This document shows, piece by piece, positions 1 to 6,594 of a stretch of DNA of 6,594 bases. The DNA comes from Chromobacteriaceae bacterium (GTDB lineage: Bacteria > Pseudomonadota > Gammaproteobacteria > Burkholderiales > Aquaspirillaceae): assembly GCA_030151505.1 (NCBI GenBank), contig JASLDQ010000290.1, positions 1 to 6,594 of the forward strand, written 5' to 3'. The position numbers and the translations under genes were made by a program. The notes under the pieces are model-generated. The model was not told where the DNA came from. It made no database searches and saw nothing but the letters and a program-made list of their open reading frames with translations. The first letter of the stretch is position 1, and every line of letters starts with the position of its first letter.

Positions 1-971
1 CCGGCTGGGACATGGCGGGCATCGGCCGCTTCGACAGCAGTGCGGCAGTGCTGCTGTGGCAGGTATGGGACGGACGTTTGCCCGACAAGCTCTCGGCCCA
101 GCCCTCGCACCGGGCCTTGCTGCAGGAGCTGGCCGCCGCGCCGCCGCTGCCGCCCGAGCCCATCGAGGCAGCCTGGCTGGCGCCGGTGCGCTTTACCGGC
201 CGGATCACGCTGGCACTGGCGGGTCTGGCCCGCGACGGGCTCTTGCTGTTCGGCCGGCTGTGGCTCGCGGCCGGTTATCTCGTCCTGCATCCGCGCGATT
301 TCCCGTGGCGCGAACTGTCGGCCAATCTGTTCAAGGTCGGGGTGCTGGCGCTCGGCATCACCGCGCTGGTGGGGTTTTTGATCGGCGTCGTGCTGAGCTT
401 CCTATCGGCGCAGCAGCTGGCGCGTTACGGCGCCAACGTGCTGATCGTCGACCTGCTCGGCATCAGCATCCTGCGCGAGCTCGGCCCGCTCCTGGCGGCG
501 ATTCTGGTCGCCGGCCGCTCCGGCTCGGCCATCACCGCCCAGCTCGGGGTGATGAAGATCAATCAGGAACTGGACGCGATGAGCGCGCTGGGGCTGTCGC
601 CCACCCTGCGGCTCGCTTTCCCCAAGGTGCTGGCGCTGGTCATCGCCATGCCGCTGCTGGCGCTATGGACCGACGTGCTGGCACTGGCCGGCGGCATGCT
701 GTCGGCACTGTGGGAGCTCAAGCTGCCGCCGTCGCAGTTCTTCGACCGTTTCCCCTCCGCGGTGCCCCTGCGCCACCTGTGGATAGGCTTGAGCAAATCG
801 GTGGTCTTCGGCGGGCTGATCGGCGTGATCGCCTGCCAGTGCGGCTTTGCCGTCGCGTCCAACAGCGAGAGCCTGGGCGCGGCCACCACCCGGGCGGTGG
901 TGTCGTCGATCACGCTGGTGATCCTGGTCGACGCGCTGTTCGCCACCCTGCTGGCGATGCAGAGGATCTGA
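1..971 (+). CDS. MlaE/YrbE-type ABC transporter permease with N-terminal STAS-like remnant (5' partial)
   Basis: Inner-membrane permease of an MCE-type ABC transporter, expected to move phospholipid or similar lipid between the inner membrane and the periplasmic MCE partner. The frame is open to the window edge (first whole codon at base 3). The ATG at 12 is probably not the start: the residues around it (GWDM, GIGRFDSSAAVLL) read like the end of a STAS domain, which many MlaE paralogues carry fused at the N-terminus. Counting from that ATG, residues 1-40 are STAS-like, about 41-100 are a linker with a possible membrane-interface helix, and 101-319 are the MlaE domain. The hallmark conserved stretch is visible: RELGPLLAAILVAGRSG at 155-171, then AQLGVMKINQELDA at 176-189. 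About five hydrophobic segments follow the MlaE pattern. The gene ends at TGA 969-971, two bases before the ATPase start. Family assignment is firm; the substrate is inferred. Confidence 0.93.
   Translation, partial: GWDMAGIGRFDSSAAVLLWQVWDGRLPDKLSAQPSHRALLQELAAAPPLPPEPIEAAWLAPVRFTGRITLALAGLARDGLLLFGRLWLAAGYLVLHPRDFPWRELSANLFKVGVLALGITALVGFLIGVVLSFLSAQQLARYGANVLIVDLLGISILRELGPLLAAILVAGRSGSAITAQLGVMKINQELDAMSALGLSPTLRLAFPKVLALVIAMPLLALWTDVLALAGGMLSALWELKLPPSQFFDRFPSAVPLRHLWIGLSKSVVFGGLIGVIACQCGFAVASNSESLGAATTRAVVSSITLVILVDALFATLLAMQRI
961..966 (+). promoter_or_regulatory. Ribosome binding site supporting the GTG start of the ATPase gene
   Basis: AGAGGA inside the last codons of the permease gene, 7 bases before GTG 974. 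No ATG in that frame lies at a suitable position, so this site decides the start. Purine-rich match to the anti-Shine-Dalgarno; seen directly. Confidence 0.6.
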
Positions 972-973
972 CC

Positions 974-1738
974 GTGGACCAACCCGTCATCCAGTTGCGC
1001 GGCGTCACCACCCGCTTCGGCAGCAAGCTCGTCCATCGCGACCTCGACCTCGACGTGCGGCGCGGCGAGGTGCTGGCGCTGGTCGGCGGTTCCGGCAGCG
1101 GCAAGACCACCCTGCTGCGCCACATGATCGGCCTGACCGAGCCGTCCGCCGGCACGGTGCGGGTGCTGGGCGAGCAGCTCGACAACCGCCGCTTCATGGC
1201 CCAGCGTTCCCTGCGCCGGCGCTGGGGCGTGCTGTTCCAGTTCGGTGCGCTGTTCAGCTCGCTCACCGTGCTCGACAACGTCTGCCTGCCGCTGCGCGAG
1301 CGCGGCGGCCTGCCGGACGACATGGTCGCCTCCGTCGCCCGGCTCAAGCTGGCGCAGGCCGGGCTGGCGCCGGCCGACGCGTGGAAATACCCGGCCGAGC
1401 TGTCGGGCGGGATGGTCAAGCGGGTGGCGCTGGCGCGCGCCTTGGCGCTGGACCCGGAACTCCTGTTTCTGGACGAGCCGACCTCGGGGCTGGACCCGGT
1501 CGGCGCGCAGGCTTTCGTCGAACTGATGCTGGAAACGCGCGAGCGCGACCGGCCCACCATCGTGATGGTGACGCATGAGCTGGGGCGGATGGAGCGGCTG
1601 GTCGACCGGGTGGCGGTACTGGCCGACCAGACCGTGGTTGCGGTCGGCCCGCCGCGCGAGGTGGCGCGCGTGCCGCATCCTTTCATCCAGAGTTATTTCG
1701 GCGCGGAATTCGGCGCCGACGCGATCGGAGAAGCATGA
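974..1738 (+). CDS. MlaF-type ABC transporter ATP-binding protein
   Basis: Cytoplasmic ATPase (254 aa) that should power the upstream permease. All ABC motifs are visible: Walker A GGSGSGKT at residues 38-45, Q-loop LFQFGALFSSLTV at 87-99 (the MlaF-type form), signature LSGGM at 143-147 followed by KR, Walker B LLFLDE at 163-168, D-loop SGLD at 171-174, and switch histidine H201 in VTH. The GTG at 974 is chosen as start because the ABC fold begins immediately (VDQPVIQLRGV), an AGAGGA ribosome binding site lies 7 bases upstream, and the permease stops at 971. A much longer reading in the same frame, back to base 56, overlaps the permease and has no family likeness. Its stop overlaps the MCE start, so translation is probably coupled. 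The family is certain; calling it mlaF proper is not, since operon order differs from canonical mlaFEDCB. Confidence 0.95.
   Translation: MDQPVIQLRGVTTRFGSKLVHRDLDLDVRRGEVLALVGGSGSGKTTLLRHMIGLTEPSAGTVRVLGEQLDNRRFMAQRSLRRRWGVLFQFGALFSSLTVLDNVCLPLRERGGLPDDMVASVARLKLAQAGLAPADAWKYPAELSGGMVKRVALARALALDPELLFLDEPTSGLDPVGAQAFVELMLETRERDRPTIVMVTHELGRMERLVDRVAVLADQTVVAVGPPREVARVPHPFIQSYFGAEFGADAIGEA
1726..1732 (+). promoter_or_regulatory. Ribosome binding site before tandem ATG codons of the MCE gene
   Basis: CGGAGAA lies just upstream of ATGATG. The GGAG core is 4 bases from ATG 1735 and 7 from ATG 1738, so spacing favours the second ATG. The choice changes the protein by only one Met. Confidence 0.55.
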
Positions 1739-2643
1739 TGGAAAGCAAGGCCTATGCGCTGTGGACCGGAGCCTTCGTGCTGCTGATCCTGCTGGCGCTG
1801 GTGCTGATGTCGGTGTGGATGAGCGGGCGCGGCGGTCCCCAGCCGGTCGGCTACATGATGTCGTCGACCCAGTCGGTCACCGGTCTCAACAAGGAAGCGC
1901 AGGTGCTGTTTCGCGGCATTCCGGTCGGGCGCATCAGCGAAATGCGGCTCGACCCGGTCGATCACCGGGTGGTGCGGATCCGCGCTGACCTGAGCCCCGA
2001 CCTGCACCTGTCGCGCGCCACCTACGCCAAGCTCGCCAGCCAGGGCATCACCGGCATGATGTTCGTCGAGCTGTTCGACGAAGGCGGGGCGGACCGGCTC
2101 GATCCGGCCCGCGACGTGATCGAGCTGCGGCCCTCCATCCTGCAAGAGGTCGGCAACTCGATTCCCGAGGCGATGTTCGAACTGCGCCGGCTCGGCAGCC
2201 GCTTAAACGACGTGCTCGACGCCGACAACCGCAAGAATCTGGCCGGCCTGATCGCCAACCTCAACACCCTGTCGGCCGAACTGCCCGCCGCGAGCCGCGA
2301 AGCGCAGGCCACGCTGCGCGAGGCGCGCGAGCTGGCGGTCCGGCTGCAGACGCTGTCGCGCCAGACCGGCGACAGCATGACCCGCCTGCAGGAATCGGTA
2401 GGGCAGAGCGCGCGGCAGGTCGGTGAGGCTGCCGCCCAGCTTGGTGGTGTGGCCGGGCAGGTCAATGCCCGGCTGGCGCCGCAGGCGGCCGATACGCTGG
2501 AACAACTGCGCCGCACCACCCAGTCGCTCGACGCGCTGCTCGAACAGCAGCGGCGCGAGCCGCAAAGCCTGCTGTTCGGCCGGGAGGCCGCCACGCCGGG
2601 CCCGGGCGAGGCCGGTTTCGATGCCCAAGGAGCGCTGCGATGA
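1735..2643 (+). CDS. MCE/MlaD family protein of the ABC lipid transporter
   Basis: Inner-membrane-anchored periplasmic protein (302 aa) expected to form a hexameric MCE ring that passes lipid to or from the permease. Residues 1-8 are a short cytoplasmic tail and about 9-29 are one transmembrane helix. Residues 38-116 form an MCE domain with the typical TGLNKEAQVLFRGIPVGRI stretch (49-67) and the LASQGITGMMFVEL segment (100-113). Residues 135-275 are long, Ala/Leu/Gln/Glu-rich and probably coiled helix. A PQSLLFGR motif at 276-283 followed by a Gly/Pro-rich tail is common near the end of MlaD relatives of this kind. There are tandem ATG codons at 1735 and 1738. GGAG at 1727-1730 is 4 bases from the first and 7 from the second, so the protein may start at the second Met. 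Both starts overlap the ATPase stop, and the gene's own stop overlaps the next start. Confidence 0.94.
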   Translation: MMESKAYALWTGAFVLLILLALVLMSVWMSGRGGPQPVGYMMSSTQSVTGLNKEAQVLFRGIPVGRISEMRLDPVDHRVVRIRADLSPDLHLSRATYAKLASQGITGMMFVELFDEGGADRLDPARDVIELRPSILQEVGNSIPEAMFELRRLGSRLNDVLDADNRKNLAGLIANLNTLSAELPAASREAQATLREARELAVRLQTLSRQTGDSMTRLQESVGQSARQVGEAAAQLGGVAGQVNARLAPQAADTLEQLRRTTQSLDALLEQQRREPQSLLFGREAATPGPGEAGFDAQGALR

Positions 2644-3200
2644 AACGGATCTGGATTTACGGCGTGGCCGTGCTGATGTTGTCGGCCTGCGCGGTGTCCG
2701 GCAAGCCGGCGCCGGAGGCCCGCTATGTACTCGGTGCCACCGCTCCGGCGGCAAGTGCGCCGGCCAGCCTGCCGCCGCTGGAAGTCAGCGTGAGCGCCTT
2801 GCCGTGGCTGGACCGCACCGACTTCTATTACCGCCTGCTCTATGCCGACCGCAACCGGCTCTACCACTACGCCGAAAGCGACTGGGCGGCACGCCCGGCC
2901 AGCCTGGTGGCCGAACGCTTCCGCCTGGCGCTGCCCGCCGCGGCCGGCTCCGCCCGAGCCCGCCTGCTGCGGGTGGAATTGCTCGATTTTTCCCAGCACT
3001 TCGAGGCGGCCGACCGCAGCCGGGTGGAATTGCGTGCGGTGCTGGAACTGCGCGACGCCGTCAGCGGCGCCTTGCTGGCGCGGACGCCTCTGGCCCAATC
3101 CCGCCCGGCCGCGCCCAATGCGGCGGGCGGCGCTGCGACGCTGGGCGAAGCGACCGATGCGCTGGTGGCCGAGGCCTTGCAGTGGGCAGCGCGGCCGTAA
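2640..3200 (+). CDS. ABC-type transport auxiliary lipoprotein (PqiC/ABC_trans_aux-like)
   Basis: Predicted lipoprotein of 186 aa, the likely outer-membrane partner of the MCE transporter, comparable in role to PqiC. A positively charged start (MKR), a hydrophobic stretch and the lipobox LSAC at residues 14-17 mark it for lipidation on Cys17. Residue +2 is Ala, not Asp, so under the Lol rule it should reach the outer membrane. The mature part fits the ABC_trans_aux pattern: RYVLG at 28-32, a short hydrophobic beta stretch LEVSVSALPWLDRTDFYYRL at 47-66, then NRLYHYAESDWAARPASLV (72-90), where a Tyr followed by a Trp and a helix is characteristic. The C-terminal part has a further helix at 168-184. 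AAGGAG at 2627-2632 sits 7 bases before the ATG, and the start overlaps the MCE stop (ATGA). It ends the operon. Confidence 0.9.
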   Translation: MKRIWIYGVAVLMLSACAVSGKPAPEARYVLGATAPAASAPASLPPLEVSVSALPWLDRTDFYYRLLYADRNRLYHYAESDWAARPASLVAERFRLALPAAAGSARARLLRVELLDFSQHFEAADRSRVELRAVLELRDAVSGALLARTPLAQSRPAAPNAAGGAATLGEATDALVAEALQWAARP

Positions 3201-3458
3201 CGGTGACGCCCCGCGATACCGGCGGCGCTGCGTCGCGTGTCGAGCGGTGGCGCCGGCCGAAATGGCCGCCGGGCAGGATGGCCGATTGGGGTCGGTTCAA
3301 GCGGGCGGTGTGCGCCGGCGTGCAGCGCCCGCGCAGGGAGCGAAATACGATGTGAATCGCATCATCATCATGAGGAGTGCGGCTGTTCTCATCGCCACGG
3401 GCGATGTCATCCGCGCATGAGCGGGCGTCGAGAAGGCTGGCCGCGCTCGGCCAAGATG
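3201..3458. other. Non-coding interval between convergent genes
   Basis: 258 bases between the lipoprotein stop and the shared terminator. No open frame here resembles a known protein and no tRNA fold is seen. Visible items are a 7-bp hairpin with a 3-base loop at 3390-3406 (CATCGCC / GGCGATG), a weaker 5-bp hairpin around CGGCC-GAAAT-GGCCG near 3255-3270, a short CAT repeat at 3359-3372, and a possible 22-codon GTG frame at 3352-3420. None of the hairpins has a T-run, so none is a convincing intrinsic terminator. Confidence 0.6.
3352..3420 (+). CDS. Possible very short ORF, unrecognised (doubtful)
   Basis: A GTG at 3352 opens a 22-codon frame (VNRIIIMRSAAVLIATGDVI, then RA and TGA). GGGAG at 3336-3340 lies 11 bases upstream, farther than ideal. 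The peptide is mildly hydrophobic with a positively charged start, but is too short to assign a signal or membrane role. It contains the hairpin at 3390-3406. An ATG two bases earlier is followed directly by TGA. Nothing supports expression beyond these weak signals; chance is the simplest explanation. Confidence 0.12.
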   Translation: MNRIIIMRSAAVLIATGDVIRA

Positions 3459-3493
3459 AAAAAAGCGACTGCAATGCAGTCGCTTTTGTTTTT
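3459..3493. terminator. Bidirectional intrinsic terminator shared by the transporter operon and serS
   Basis: Two 13-base arms (3461-3473 and 3475-3487) are exact reverse complements around a single central base. In RNA the inner pairs would open to give a small loop over a roughly 10-11 bp stem. The palindrome is flanked by six A at 3459-3464 on the left and TTTTGTTTTT at 3484-3493 on the right, so transcripts from either strand end in a U-run. It starts 13 bases beyond the serS stop and 258 bases beyond the lipoprotein stop. It is the only such element in the window. Confidence 0.9.
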
Positions 3494-3505
3494 CGGCTGT
3501 CCGGG

Positions 3506-4828
<1,323 letters not shown>

Positions 4829-4838
4829 TCAAACGAGT

Positions 4839-6182
4839 TCAAGTTTTGTCGGCCGGGTGGTCTTCGGCCGGCGGGGTGTTCTGCCGCGCCGCCTCGTCCA
4901 GACTGCGCAGCCAGGCGAGCTTGTCGGCCATCTTGGCCTCCAGCCCGCGCGGGGTCGGCTGGTACCAGCTCATCCCTTCCAGCCCTTCCGGCAGATAGGT
5001 CTCGCCGGCGGCGTAGGCGTGCGGTTCGTCGTGGGCGTAGCGGTAGGCGTGACCGTAGCCGAGTTCCTTCATCAGCTTGGTCGGCGCGTTGCGCAGGTGG
5101 ATGGGCACCGGACGGCTCTTGTCCTTGGCCACAAACGCCCGCGCCGCATTATACGCGTTGTAGCCGGCGTTGCTTTTGGCCGCGACGGCGAGATACAGCA
5201 CCGCCTGCGCCAGCGCGAGCTCGCCTTCGGGCGAGCCGAGCCGCTCGTAGGTGTCGGCCGCGTCCATCGCCACCCGGGCCGCGCGCGGGTCGGCCAGACC
5301 GATGTCCTCCCACGCCATCCGCACGATGCGGCGGGCCAGGTAGCGCGGGTCGGCGCCGCCGTCGATCATGCGGCAGAACCAGTACAGCGACGCGTCCGGG
5401 TTGGAGCCGCGCACCGATTTGTGCAGCGCGGAAATCTGGTCGTAGAACGCCTCGCCGCCCTTGTCGAAGCGGCGCACGTTCAGGCTCAGCACCTCCTCGA
5501 GGAAGGCCGCGTCGATGGTCTGGGTCTTTTTGGCCAATGCGGCGGTGCGGGTCTGCTCCAGCAGGTTGAGGAAGCGGCGGGCGTCGCCGTCGGCGTAGCC
5601 GATCAGCGTGGCCCGCGCAGCCTCGTCCAGCTCGAAGCCGGCCAGCGCCGTGTGATGGGCGCGTTCGAACAGCTGGCCCAGTTCCTCGTCGCTGAGTGAG
5701 TTGAGCACATACACCTGCGCGCGCGACAGCAGCGCGGCATTGACCTCGAACGATGGGTTTTCGGTGGTGGCGCCGATGAAAGTGATCAGCCCGGCTTCGA
5801 CGTAGGGCAGGAAGGCGTCCTGCTGCGCCTTGTTGAAGCGGTGGACTTCGTCGACGAACAGGATGGTGTGGCGGCCCGAATGGTTCAGCACCGCCTGCGC
5901 GCGCTCCACCGCCTCGCGGATGTCCTTGACCCCGGAGAACACCGCCGACAGCGGAATGAATTCGGCGTCGAAGCTGTGGGCGAGGATGCGCGCCAGCGTG
6001 GTCTTGCCCACGCCCGGCGGCCCCCACAGGATCATCGAGTGCGGCGTGCGCGACTCCACCGCCAGCCGCAAGGGCTTGCCCGGGCCGATCAGGTGCTGCT
6101 GGCCGATGACTTCGTCAAGCGAGGTCGGGCGCAGCGCTTCGGCCAGCGGTTTTTTGGGTTCTTGGGCGAATAAGTCAGTCAT
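4839..6182 (-). CDS. rarA: Replication-associated recombination protein A (MgsA/RarA, AAA+ ATPase)
   Basis: Cytoplasmic AAA+ ATPase of the RarA/MgsA/WRNIP1 family, which acts at stalled replication forks and is related to clamp-loader subunits. It has 447 aa, the usual length. Visible motifs are the N-terminal PLAEALRPTSLDEVIGQQHL (residues 12-31), Walker A GPPGVGKT at 54-61, Walker B ILFVDE at 107-112 followed by VHRFNKAQQD, sensor 1 GATTEN at 137-142, and the probable arginine finger R154 in LLSRA. The C-terminal MgsA part, which mediates tetramerisation, holds PVPIHLRNAPTKLMKELGYG and a YLPEGLEG segment followed by a basic, charged tail. ATG at complement 6180-6182 is preceded by AGGA (complement of 6189-6192) 6 bases upstream. 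rarA and serS are commonly adjacent in Betaproteobacteria, where lolA often lies upstream; here lolA is not the upstream neighbour. Confidence 0.97.
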   Translation of the reverse strand: MTDLFAQEPKKPLAEALRPTSLDEVIGQQHLIGPGKPLRLAVESRTPHSMILWGPPGVGKTTLARILAHSFDAEFIPLSAVFSGVKDIREAVERAQAVLNHSGRHTILFVDEVHRFNKAQQDAFLPYVEAGLITFIGATTENPSFEVNAALLSRAQVYVLNSLSDEELGQLFERAHHTALAGFELDEAARATLIGYADGDARRFLNLLEQTRTAALAKKTQTIDAAFLEEVLSLNVRRFDKGGEAFYDQISALHKSVRGSNPDASLYWFCRMIDGGADPRYLARRIVRMAWEDIGLADPRAARVAMDAADTYERLGSPEGELALAQAVLYLAVAAKSNAGYNAYNAARAFVAKDKSRPVPIHLRNAPTKLMKELGYGHAYRYAHDEPHAYAAGETYLPEGLEGMSWYQPTPRGLEAKMADKLAWLRSLDEAARQNTPPAEDHPADKT

Positions 6183-6203
6183 GGTGCGTCCTGCGGCGGA
6201 CGG

Positions 6204-6232
6204 TCTTTACCGCCCGCGATCGAAGCTGTCAG
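6204..6232 (-). promoter_or_regulatory. Candidate sigma70-type promoter for rarA-serS (weak)
   Basis: On the minus strand, CTGACA (complement of 6227-6232, five of six matches to TTGACA) and TAAAGA (complement of 6204-6209, three of six to TATAAT) are separated by 17 bases. An overlapping alternative uses TTTACA (complement of 6234-6239) as the -35. The -10 is poor, so this is only a candidate. It lies in the only gene-free gap upstream of rarA (6183-6320), where a promoter is expected. Confidence 0.25.
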
Positions 6233-6320
6233 TGTAAAGCATTGTGCGCCGGGCTTTGTGGCGGCGGGCAAATCCGGGCGGTCGGTTCCGGGCTGGGAAA
6301 CATCCGCCGGGGAGTTCGGC

Positions 6321-6594
6321 ATGATCCGAATCGTCATCACTCAGGGGCATCCCGATCCCTTTGGGGCACATGGCTGGCCTGTGCCGATGCGGCGCGACCG
6401 GCCGGCCACCGGGTCGAGACGATCGACGTGGGGGGCTAGATTTTTCGCGGCCGAGCGGCAAGTCCGACCGGAATGCGGTCCGCCCGTCGCGATCCGCCCC
6501 GTGCAGGCGCGGGTTATACGTTGGCTGGTGGCCCGCCCGCCGGGGTTGAAGGGCTTTGCCTTCGAGCGGCAGGACGAGCGCTGGCGGCCGGACC
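6321..6594 (+). pseudogene. Decayed NAD(P)H quinone oxidoreductase-like (flavodoxin-fold) gene, 3' end beyond window
   Basis: Intact relatives are soluble flavoproteins that reduce quinones with NAD(P)H. Here the ATG at 6321, with GGGGAG at 6309-6314 six bases upstream, opens MIRIVITQGHPDP, the first beta strand and GHPD flavin-site motif of the family. The likeness then continues in another frame (6371-6436: LACADAARPAGHRVETIDVG), in a third from 6433 (GLDF, then SGKSDR), and again in the first frame from about 6477 (PPVAIRPVQARVIRW, then LKGFAFERQDERWRP). Each of the three frame changes equals loss of one base, or an equivalent gain of two. The second falls at a run of six G (6430-6435), where one more G would restore DVGGLDF. 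Segments between IRW and LKGF and between LKGF and FAF are shorter than in relatives, which indicates deletions. The first frame stays open to the window edge for 91 codons, but its middle does not resemble the family. Identification rests on remembered family patterns, not a search. Confidence 0.6.

Noticed and set aside
56..973. N-terminal extension of the ATPase in the same frame
   Set aside because: It overlaps the permease out of frame and is low-complexity Arg/Ala/Gly. The ABC domain begins exactly after GTG 974.
563..1678. 371-codon - strand open frame
   Set aside because: Antisense to the permease and ATPase genes; His/Arg/Gln-rich with no family resemblance.
3255..3270. CGGCC-GAAAT-GGCCG hairpin after the lipoprotein gene
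   Set aside because: Only five pairs and no T-run; too weak for an intrinsic terminator.
6207..6461. 84-codon - strand open frame upstream of rarA
   Set aside because: It runs antisense to the oxidoreductase remnant, is Pro/Arg-rich, and has no family likeness.

Overview
This window looks like ordinary chromosome from a GC-rich Gram-negative proteobacterium. GC content is high with strong third-position GC bias, and there is a lipoprotein signal and a phospholipid-type MCE transporter. A rarA-serS pair of the kind common in Betaproteobacteria suggests that class, perhaps Neisseriales/Chromobacteriaceae-like; this placement is inference from gene content. No phage, IS, CRISPR, tRNA or rRNA is visible.

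Left half, + strand (1-3200): four tightly coupled genes form the distal part of an operon. They encode an MlaE/YrbE-type permease (5' end cut by the window edge, with the tail of an N-terminal STAS-like domain), an MlaF-type ATPase that starts at GTG 974, a membrane-anchored MCE/MlaD-type protein, and an outer-membrane-type ABC auxiliary lipoprotein. Together they would make an envelope lipid transport machine: ATPase and permease in the inner membrane, an MCE ring in the periplasm, and a lipoprotein reaching the outer membrane. It is Mla-like but differs from the canonical mlaFEDCB operon in gene order and in having the lipoprotein directly after the MCE gene.

Middle (3201-3505): a non-coding convergent interval. 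It ends in a strong, nearly perfectly palindromic terminator (3459-3493) that can serve both the + strand operon and serS.

Right half, - strand (3506-6182): rarA (AAA+ replication/recombination ATPase) lies upstream of serS (seryl-tRNA synthetase), separated by 52 bp and probably co-transcribed. A tentative promoter lies upstream of rarA.

Right edge, + strand (6321-6594): the most unusual item is a decayed fragment of a flavodoxin-fold NAD(P)H quinone oxidoreductase-like gene. It keeps a good ribosome binding site and the GHPD motif. Recognisable family segments are scattered through three frames by three same-direction frameshifts and internal deletions. I found no convincing novel system in this window; the remnant is the item most worth a second look.
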